In this document: piece after piece, positions 1 through 5,435 of the stretch
Layout of the letters: each line of letters begins with the position of its first letter
How positions within the stretch are numbered: position 1 is the first letter of the stretch
From: Flavobacterium sp.
GTDB taxonomy: Bacteria > Bacteroidota > Bacteroidia > Flavobacteriales > Flavobacteriaceae
Direction: 5' to 3'
NCBI GenBank assembly: GCA_019105125.1
Contig: JAHRWO010000073.1
Span: 1 to 6,312 of the forward strand
Length of the DNA: 6,312 nt
Made by a program: the position numbers and the translations under genes
Notes under the pieces: generated by a model
Seen by the model: the letters and a program-made list of their open reading frames with translations, nothing else
Databases searched by the model: none
What the model was told of the DNA's origin: nothing

Positions 1-2
1 TC

Positions 3-1538
3 AGAAATGTAAACCCGATAAAAGTAGACAAAACTACTATTATTAATTTAGAAAAAGGAAAGTTACCCCCACAAGCGTTAGACCTTGAAGAGGCTGTGCT
101 TGGTGCCATGATGATTGATAAAAAAGGGGTAGATGAGGTAATTGATATTTTACAACCCGATGCCTTTTATAAAGAGGCACATCAATACATTTTTGAGGCG
201 ATCGTTCAGTTATTTAACGATACACAGCCGATAGATTTATTAACTGTTTCAGCCCAATTAAAGAAAAACGGAAAATTAGAATTAGCAGGTGGCGATTTTT
301 ACCTGATTCAATTAACCCAAAAGATTTCTTCATCGGCTCATATTGAGTTCCACTCGCGCATTATTCTTCAAAAGTACATTCAACGAAGTTTGATTAAAAT
401 TTCAAGCGAAATTATTGAAGAATCGTATGATGAGTCTACCGATGTGTTCGATTTGTTAGATAAAGCCGAATCTAAATTATACGAAGTAACACAAGGTAAT
501 ATCAAACGTAGCTCAGAAACTGCGCAAAGTTTGGTAATCCAAGCTAAAAAACGAATTGAGGAAATTGCAGGTAAAGAAGGATTAAGTGGAATTCCAACAG
601 GTTTTCACGATTTGGATAAATTGACATCGGGTTGGCAACCTTCAGATTTGATTATTGTAGCGGCACGTCCAGGTATGGGTAAAACCGCGTTTACGCTTTC
701 AATGGCACGAAATATGGCTATTGATTACGGAGCTCCTGTTGCTTTTTTCTCATTAGAGATGTCATCCGTTCAGTTGATTACGCGTTTGATTTCGTCTGAA
801 ACTGGATTATCATCAGAGAAATTAAGAACTGGAAAATTAGAAAAACACGAGTGGGAGCAATTATCCATTAAAGTAAAAGACTTAGAGAAAGCTCCTTTAT
901 ACATAGACGATACGCCATCGTTATCGATTTTCGATTTACGTGCAAAAGCAAGACGTCTTTCTTCTCAGTATGGCATTAAAATGATTGTGATTGATTACCT
1001 TCAGTTAATGACAGCAGGTGGAAATGGAAAAGGTGGCGGAAACCGTGAGCAAGAAATTTCAACCATCTCCCGAAATTTAAAAGCTTTAGCCAAAGAGTTA
1101 AACGTTCCTGTTATTGCGCTTTCACAGTTATCGCGTGCGGTAGAAACTCGAGGTTCAAGTAAGCGTCCGTTACTTTCCGACTTGAGGGAATCTGGAGCTA
1201 TTGAGCAAGATGCCGATATTGTATCGTTTATTTACCGACCAGAATATTATAAAATTGACGAATGGGACGACGAAGAACGTTCGCCAACTCAAGGTCAAGC
1301 GGAATTTATCGTAGCAAAACACCGTAATGGAGGACTCGATAACATTCGTTTGAAATTCATTGGAAGTTTAGGTAAATTTGATAACTTAGATGATTTTGGT
1401 TCGTCTTTTGATGCGCTTCCATCTAAGATGAATTTAGATGACTCAAACCCGTTTATTACCCCTAACTTGCCTACCCCAAATGAAGCTTTTGGTAGTACAA
1501 TGAATTCATATGACGATGATTCTGATGTTCCGTTTTAA
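3..1538 (+). CDS. dnaB: Replicative DNA helicase DnaB, 5'-truncated by the window edge
   Basis: Hexameric replicative helicase that unwinds DNA at the fork and recruits primase. The reading frame is open to the window edge. The GTG at 96 is not the start, because the codons before it encode the conserved DnaB N-terminal stretch GKLPPQALDLEEAVLGAMM. From position 3, 511 residues are visible; the family is about 510-520 aa, so only a few codons are missing. The N-terminal helical domain (about 20-125) is followed by a linker and the RecA-like domain (about 195-455). In visible numbering, Walker A ARPGMGKT is at 221-228 (Lys codon 681), the catalytic Glu lies in FFSLEMS at 252, Walker B is MIVIDY with Asp331 (codon 993), and the arginine finger is in KHRNG (Arg441). 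No intein interrupts Walker A. The last roughly 45 residues are a polar, Asn/Pro-rich tail ending YDDDSDVPF, which resembles the SSB C-terminal tip. The next gene begins 14 bases downstream, so co-transcription is likely. Identity is essentially certain. Confidence 0.97.
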   Translation, partial: RNVNPIKVDKTTIINLEKGKLPPQALDLEEAVLGAMMIDKKGVDEVIDILQPDAFYKEAHQYIFEAIVQLFNDTQPIDLLTVSAQLKKNGKLELAGGDFYLIQLTQKISSSAHIEFHSRIILQKYIQRSLIKISSEIIEESYDESTDVFDLLDKAESKLYEVTQGNIKRSSETAQSLVIQAKKRIEEIAGKEGLSGIPTGFHDLDKLTSGWQPSDLIIVAARPGMGKTAFTLSMARNMAIDYGAPVAFFSLEMSSVQLITRLISSETGLSSEKLRTGKLEKHEWEQLSIKVKDLEKAPLYIDDTPSLSIFDLRAKARRLSSQYGIKMIVIDYLQLMTAGGNGKGGGNREQEISTISRNLKALAKELNVPVIALSQLSRAVETRGSSKRPLLSDLRESGAIEQDADIVSFIYRPEYYKIDEWDDEERSPTQGQAEFIVAKHRNGGLDNIRLKFIGSLGKFDNLDDFGSSFDALPSKMNLDDSNPFITPNLPTPNEAFGSTMNSYDDDSDVPF

Positions 1539-1552
1539 TTAAATTATTGAAG

Positions 1553-2818
1553 ATGAAAAGTGCTTTTTTGGTTTTATTTTTCTTAGTGACGTCCTTGGCG
1601 AATGCCTCTTTTGTGCTTATTCCTATGGAGGCTGAAGGGCAACAAAACCATTTAAAAGCCTACGGCATTACCTATTGGGCTCTAGACAAAAGTTACAAAG
1701 TAAGTTGGTTGTTAAACTATAGAGGCGGTTCCTTTTTATTACCCGATGCACCTGAAATTCGTAAAGAATGCCAAATTAGAGGGGTAACTTTTGAAGTGTT
1801 ATCAGATGCTACTGCGAATTCTATTTTAGAAGATATTAGTTCGCCTTCACAAAATATGGAAACGGTTGTGTTGGAAAAAGCACCTAAAATTGCAGTTTAT
1901 ACTCCAAAAGGGAAACAACCTTGGGATGATGCAGTGACCATGGTGCTAACTTATGCTGAAATTCCGTATACCGAAGTTTATGATGAGGAAGTTTTATCAG
2001 ATCAATTATTATTGTATGATTGGTTGCATTTACATCACGAAGATTTCACAGGACAATACGGTAAATTTTTTGGAGCTTATAGAACGGCGCCTTGGTACAT
2101 CCAACAAAAAGCAGAAGCTGAAGCGCTAGCAAAAAAACTTGGTTACAACAAAGTATCAGAAGAAAAATTAGCAGTAGCAAAGAAAATTAGAGATTTTGTA
2201 ATCGGTGGGGGATTCATGTTTGCCATGTGCTCAGCAACCGATAGTTTTGATATAGCACTTTCGGCAGAGGGTGTTGATATTTGCGAACCCATGTTCGACG
2301 GTGACGATTCAGAAGCTAATTATCAAGCTAAAATTGACTATACAAGCACATTTGCTTTTAAAGATTATACTTTAGTTCGCAATCCAATGGTGTACGAATT
2401 CTCTGATATTGATACTACCGAAGAACACGGAAAAGGAGCTTTTTCTATGGATAAAGATTATTTCACTTTAATGGAATATTCGGCAAAATGGGATCCAATT
2501 CCAACCATGTTGTGCCAAAATCACACGCAATTAGTTAAAGGTTTTATGGGACAAACTACAGCTTTTGATGCTGAGAAAATAAAATCTAATGTTTTAGTGA
2601 TGGGCGAATGTAAAATCAACGGGGAAGCACGCTACATTCATGGAACTAAAGGAAAAGGAATGTTCACTTTTTATGGAGGTCACGATCCCGAAGATTACCA
2701 ACATAGAGTAGGAGATGCTCCAACGGTTCTAGACTTACATCCAAACTCACCAGGCTATCGTTTGATTCTAAATAATGTGTTGTTTCCAGCGGCTAGAAAG
2801 AAAAAGTTGAAAACCTAA
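1553..2818 (+). CDS. Secreted ThuA-like (class I GATase fold) protein, often labelled 'asparagine synthetase B'
   Basis: A 421-aa exported protein of unproven function. I chose the ATG at 1553 over the in-frame TTG at 1547 because it gives a compact signal peptide (MKSAFLVLFFLVTSLANA, probable cut near residue 18) with no lipobox Cys. From memory, flavobacterial homologues carry the label asparagine synthetase B. This protein cannot be that enzyme: it is exported, about 130 aa or more too short, has no N-terminal catalytic Cys2, and shows no SGGxDS ATP-pyrophosphatase loop. What it shows instead resembles ThuA-type class I glutamine-amidotransferase folds: a beta strand KIAVYTP (112-118), a second at DWLHLHHEDF (156-165), an elbow GGGFMFAMCSATDSF (218-232), and a C-terminal GKGMFTFYGGHDPED (367-381). 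ThuA proteins typically read GGGxxxxHxATDxF at the elbow; here Cys226 replaces the His. Cys226 with His377 and Glu380 could form a triad, which is inference. It lies 14 bases after dnaB and probably shares its transcript. There is no clear Shine-Dalgarno sequence. The gene call is sure; the fold is moderately supported. Confidence 0.93.
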   Translation: MKSAFLVLFFLVTSLANASFVLIPMEAEGQQNHLKAYGITYWALDKSYKVSWLLNYRGGSFLLPDAPEIRKECQIRGVTFEVLSDATANSILEDISSPSQNMETVVLEKAPKIAVYTPKGKQPWDDAVTMVLTYAEIPYTEVYDEEVLSDQLLLYDWLHLHHEDFTGQYGKFFGAYRTAPWYIQQKAEAEALAKKLGYNKVSEEKLAVAKKIRDFVIGGGFMFAMCSATDSFDIALSAEGVDICEPMFDGDDSEANYQAKIDYTSTFAFKDYTLVRNPMVYEFSDIDTTEEHGKGAFSMDKDYFTLMEYSAKWDPIPTMLCQNHTQLVKGFMGQTTAFDAEKIKSNVLVMGECKINGEARYIHGTKGKGMFTFYGGHDPEDYQHRVGDAPTVLDLHPNSPGYRLILNNVLFPAARKKKLKT

Positions 2819-2855
2819 TTTCTTTTTAGTTCTTCATCTCACAAAATAAAGTACA

Positions 2856-4472
2856 GTGATTTTTAAATACAAATCATTTTTTATCATTTTTCTTTTTAGC
2901 CTCAATCTGATATTTGGGCATGATAATCAGGTTCCTAAGTTGAATAAAAATCAAATTAATTTCTTTTTACAAAAAGCAGATTCTTGTAAGAGTGAGTTAG
3001 ATTTTTCCAATGCTTCAAAATATATTGTAAAGGTTTTGGATTATTATCAACTCTCTAAAGATTTGGATGGAGTGATTTTTTGTAAAGTGAAATTAGCAGA
3101 AATCAACAGACACGCAGCACTTTATGAAAATGCATTTGATTATTTAGTTGAGGTCGAAAACTTGATTAAGAAATCAAAAAATAATGTGAATCCGTCTACT
3201 TTAATGTTTTATTACAATCGAAAAGCATCATTATCAACAGAATATTTTAGTACGCCCGATTCTACTTTGTATTATTCTAATAAAGCTTTAAAAATTGCAG
3301 AGAAAATAAAGGATTTTGAAATACAATTATTGAGTCTAATGGAAATAGGATATGCTTACGAAAATCAGACAAAATATGATTTAGCACTATTCTATTATAA
3401 CAAAGGAATTTCTATTATAGATTCGATTACCAACCAACAAATTAAATGTGATGCTTACATTAATCTAGCACGGGTTTATTCAAAATCAAGGCAATATAAG
3501 CAGGCCGTTAAGATTTGTGAAGATGATTTGGCACCATTAAAAAAGTATCTTTCTATAGTTCAGCAATTGTTAGTGTTAGATATAAAAATTGTGGCTTATG
3601 AACAAACAGGAAATGTAGCCAAAGCCTATGAAAATTTAAAGTTACGTTTGCAATTAAATGACTTGTATTACAAACAAGTTGAGAAAGACAAACTTCAAGA
3701 AATAAGTGATAAATTTAGACTTCAAGAGAAAAATGTTGAAATTGGGAGAAGTAGAGAAAAAATCGAACGGGCTAGAAACAATCAGTTATTGTTGTTTGTA
3801 ATAGTTTTGTTGTTTTTACTAGGAATACTTTCACTTATTTATTATAGTAATAAAATAAGTAAAAAAAATAAACAACTAAATGTACTCTCCGAAAACAATG
3901 CTTTTTTACTTCGGGAGGCAAATCACCGAATTAACAATAATTTACAATTAATAGTGATATTAATTTCTGAAGAATTAGAAAAATTAAACGACAACGAAAG
4001 TTTAAGTGTGAAGAAAATTTTATCTAAGGTAGAATCGATTGCTACGTTACATCGTCACTTATATCAAAAAGAGAATAAAAATGAAATTGAACTTTATCAT
4101 TACTTAAAGGAAATTAAACAATATTTTGATGAATTGTTTGATGAAAAAAAGGTCCAAACTCAATTTGAAATTCAAGAGCATGTAGTAACTATAGATCACG
4201 GAATGTATTTAGGTTTGTTGCTAACAGAACTCTTTATAAACAGCTTAAAATACGCTTTTAAAGAGCAGGAAGAACGAATTATTAAATTACAATTGAAAAC
4301 TACTTCAAAAGGGTATTATTTTGAGTATTATGATAATGGTCAAGAAAGTATAGGTCGCACTATCAAACCTAAGTTAATAGATAAACTCTGTAAACAATTA
4401 CAGGTAAATTACAAAATTCAAACGGATAAAGGATTTTGTTTTTCATTTGAAAAAGTTAATACTAATGAATAA
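2856..4472 (+). CDS. TPR-containing sensor histidine kinase, HisKA_2 family
   Basis: A 538-aa inner-membrane sensor kinase, partner of the regulator that overlaps its 3' end. The start is GTG at 2856; an in-frame TAA at 2847 excludes anything longer, and GTG leads directly into a signal sequence (residues 1-21, MIFKYKSFFIIFLFSLNLIF). Residues about 35-275 are helical pairs typical of TPRs (for example around 73-105, 155-190 and 197-230), expected in the periplasm. A charged coiled coil (about 276-308) leads to one transmembrane helix (310-330). The cytoplasmic part has an H-box EANHRINNNLQLI with phospho-acceptor His357 (codon 3924), characteristic of HisKA_2, then an ATPase domain with N-box TELFINSLKYAF (Glu458, Asn462). 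The G1 box reads DNGQES (493-498), lacking the usual second Gly, and the region expected to carry the GLG-type G2 box reads TIKPKLIDKL. ATP binding may therefore be weak or atypical. Base composition is poorer in GC than in dnaB. The ligand is unknown. Confidence 0.92.
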   Translation: MIFKYKSFFIIFLFSLNLIFGHDNQVPKLNKNQINFFLQKADSCKSELDFSNASKYIVKVLDYYQLSKDLDGVIFCKVKLAEINRHAALYENAFDYLVEVENLIKKSKNNVNPSTLMFYYNRKASLSTEYFSTPDSTLYYSNKALKIAEKIKDFEIQLLSLMEIGYAYENQTKYDLALFYYNKGISIIDSITNQQIKCDAYINLARVYSKSRQYKQAVKICEDDLAPLKKYLSIVQQLLVLDIKIVAYEQTGNVAKAYENLKLRLQLNDLYYKQVEKDKLQEISDKFRLQEKNVEIGRSREKIERARNNQLLLFVIVLLFLLGILSLIYYSNKISKKNKQLNVLSENNAFLLREANHRINNNLQLIVILISEELEKLNDNESLSVKKILSKVESIATLHRHLYQKENKNEIELYHYLKEIKQYFDELFDEKKVQTQFEIQEHVVTIDHGMYLGLLLTELFINSLKYAFKEQEERIIKLQLKTTSKGYYFEYYDNGQESIGRTIKPKLIDKLCKQLQVNYKIQTDKGFCFSFEKVNTNE

Positions 4473-5124
4473 AAGAATTAAAATATTAATTGTCGAAGAC
4501 GAGGTTTTGATTGCTGAGTTCATTCGTGAAATGCTCAATAAAGAAGGCTATGAGTCGGTTGGAGTAGTGTATGATTTACAATCTGCAGTTCACTATATAG
4601 AAAAAAACGAGCCCGAAATTCTTTTGTTAGACATCAACATCGGAGTAAAAGATGGAGGTATTGAGCTGGCTAAAAAAAGAAATCCAAAGGTAAGTGTAAT
4701 TTATATTACAGCTCAAAATGATGAAGGTACGATGCTAAAAGCTATTGAAACATCTCCTGTAAATTATCTTACAAAACCCATACGAAAAATTGAAGTGTTG
4801 GCTTCCATTAAACTGGCTATTAAAAATTTAAAAAACGAATCTATTGTTGTAAAAGATAGTTACAAAGAAATCAAGATTTTTTATTACGATCTTTTATTTG
4901 TTAAAAGTGATGGTAACTATATTGAAATTCATACCACAACAAAAAAGTATGTAATACGCCAATCCTTAGACACTTTTTTAAACGAATTAAATTCTCCTTT
5001 GTTTTGTAAATCCCACCGTTCTTACATCGTAAACAAAGAAAAAGTAACCATGAAAACTTCGACTTCAGTATTCTTAGACACAATAGAAATACCACTATCA
5101 AGAAGTTATAGTTTAAATTTTTAG
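4465..5124 (+). CDS. LytTR-family response regulator
   Basis: A 219-aa cytoplasmic DNA-binding response regulator, the likely target of the kinase just upstream. I chose the ATG at 4465 because the receiver then begins in the usual way (MNKRIKILIVEDE); the in-frame TTG at 4447 would add six residues read from inside the kinase gene. The ATG overlaps the kinase stop by 8 bases (ATGAATAA), so translation is probably coupled. The receiver domain covers about 5-120: acidic pair Glu11/Asp12, phospho-acceptor Asp56 in LLLDINIG, Thr82 in YITAQ, and Lys104 in YLTKP, so all phosphorylation residues are present. The LytTR domain covers about 125-219, with its typical strand and helix wording: YDLLFVKSDGNYIEIHT, then FCKSHRSYIVNKEKV, then IPLSRSYSLNF at the C-terminus. 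LytTR regulators bind paired direct repeats upstream of targets; I could not find a convincing pair here. The regulated genes are unknown. Family assignment is secure. Confidence 0.95.
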   Translation: MNKRIKILIVEDEVLIAEFIREMLNKEGYESVGVVYDLQSAVHYIEKNEPEILLLDINIGVKDGGIELAKKRNPKVSVIYITAQNDEGTMLKAIETSPVNYLTKPIRKIEVLASIKLAIKNLKNESIVVKDSYKEIKIFYYDLLFVKSDGNYIEIHTTTKKYVIRQSLDTFLNELNSPLFCKSHRSYIVNKEKVTMKTSTSVFLDTIEIPLSRSYSLNF

Positions 5125-5248
5125 TATTTCACAAACAAATTATTGTATTTCATCCCATTGTTTTTTTTTCTTAAATAGATAAAAATACTTTTACAAGAAA
5201 TTTAAATAATGCACGAGTATATTACATGGTTTATATAAAAACCTGGAT

Positions 5249-5280
5249 TTAGTTTTAGTTTCGTCTTTATTTAAAACTAA
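5249..5280. repeat. Perfect 9-bp inverted repeat in the regulator-to-micro-ORF spacer
   Basis: TTAGTTTTA at 5249-5257 is matched by TAAAACTAA at 5272-5280 with a 14-base spacer. The arms contain only one G:C pair each, so an RNA hairpin would be weak; a dyad operator is equally possible. It sits in the AT-rich spacer 5125-5320, about 40 bases before the start of the 31-aa peptide gene. The rest of that spacer holds a run of nine T's (5161-5169) and no gene that I can support. In DNA this AT-rich, a repeat of this size can arise by chance. Confidence 0.4.
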
Positions 5281-5302
5281 CAATATTAATACCGTTTAAA
5301 AG

Positions 5303-5310
5303 TAAATTTG
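5303..5310 (+). promoter_or_regulatory. Possible Bacteroidota -7 box (TAAATTTG)
   Basis: TAAATTTG matches every fixed base of the Bacteroidota -7 consensus TAnnTTTG. It would place the transcript start about five bases before the ATG at 5321, giving an almost leaderless mRNA. No TTTG or TTG -33 element is visible at the expected distance upstream, around 5278-5285, so this is a weak call that could be chance in AT-rich DNA. Confidence 0.22.
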
Positions 5311-5320
5311 ATTTCAAAAC

Positions 5321-5416
5321 ATGTGGAGATTTATAAGTAAGTATAGAATAGAATTAATACTCATTTCACTTTATGTTTTTTTACTCTTCTTAGGTTTTCA
5401 TATTTACTGGAGATAA
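5321..5416 (+). CDS. 31-aa single-span membrane micropeptide (hypothetical)
   Basis: A small open frame starting ATG at 5321 and ending TAA at 5414-5416. The frame is closed by a TGA at 5309 upstream, so ATG 5321 is the earliest start. The peptide begins MWRFISKYRIE and ends HIYWR. In between, residues 12-26 are almost entirely Leu, Ile, Val, Phe and Gly with one Ser and one Tyr, enough for one membrane span when the flanks are counted. Basic residues (Arg3, Lys7, Arg9) cluster before the span, which predicts an N-in orientation, and Trp residues lie near both ends, as at membrane interfaces. The composition is what a real micro-membrane protein looks like and is unlike random AT-rich translation. 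No Shine-Dalgarno sequence is seen, which is normal in this phylum. It lies about 200 bases after the response regulator and 14 bases from the end of the convergent rlmF. Function unknown; I know of no named family. Confidence 0.55.
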   Translation: MWRFISKYRIELILISLYVFLLFLGFHIYWR

Positions 5417-5417
5417 T

Positions 5418-5435
5418 AATAGTTTACCGACTATT
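5418..5435. terminator. Possible weak bidirectional terminator hairpin
   Basis: AATAGT (5418-5423) pairs with ACTATT (5430-5435) around a six-base loop TTACCG, between the micropeptide stop and the rlmF stop, which it includes. The stem has a single G:C pair and no long U-tract follows on either strand. Its position between convergent genes is the main support. An alternative pairing, GTTTA (5422-5426) with TAAAC (5436-5440), is mutually exclusive with it. Confidence 0.25.

Noticed and set aside
96..98. GTG as the start codon of dnaB
   Set aside because: The frame is open back to position 3 and encodes the conserved DnaB N-terminal residues, so this GTG is an internal Val.
651..700. Intein or insertion in the DnaB Walker A loop, a common DnaB intein site
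   Set aside because: The helicase reads continuously through Walker A with normal spacing; no insertion is present.
1547..1552. TTG start adding two residues to the secreted protein
   Set aside because: The ATG at 1553 gives a normal signal peptide start, and ATG is much preferred; the extension adds only Met-Lys.
4447..4464. TTG start adding six residues to the response regulator
   Set aside because: The ATG at 4465 begins exactly where receiver domains normally begin and forms a typical stop/start overlap with the kinase.
4901..5101. 66-aa minus-strand open frame
   Set aside because: It lies wholly antisense to the LytTR domain of a well-supported gene and has no recognisable motif.
5133..5169. 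Rho-independent terminator after the response regulator
   Set aside because: There is a run of nine T's (5161-5169), but the only stem, AAACAA with TTGTTT, has one G:C pair and a 19-base loop, too weak to call.
5291..5299. LytTR binding half-site ACCGTTTAA
   Set aside because: It resembles one half of the AgrA/LytTR direct-repeat consensus with one mismatch, but no second copy lies one or two helical turns away on either side.
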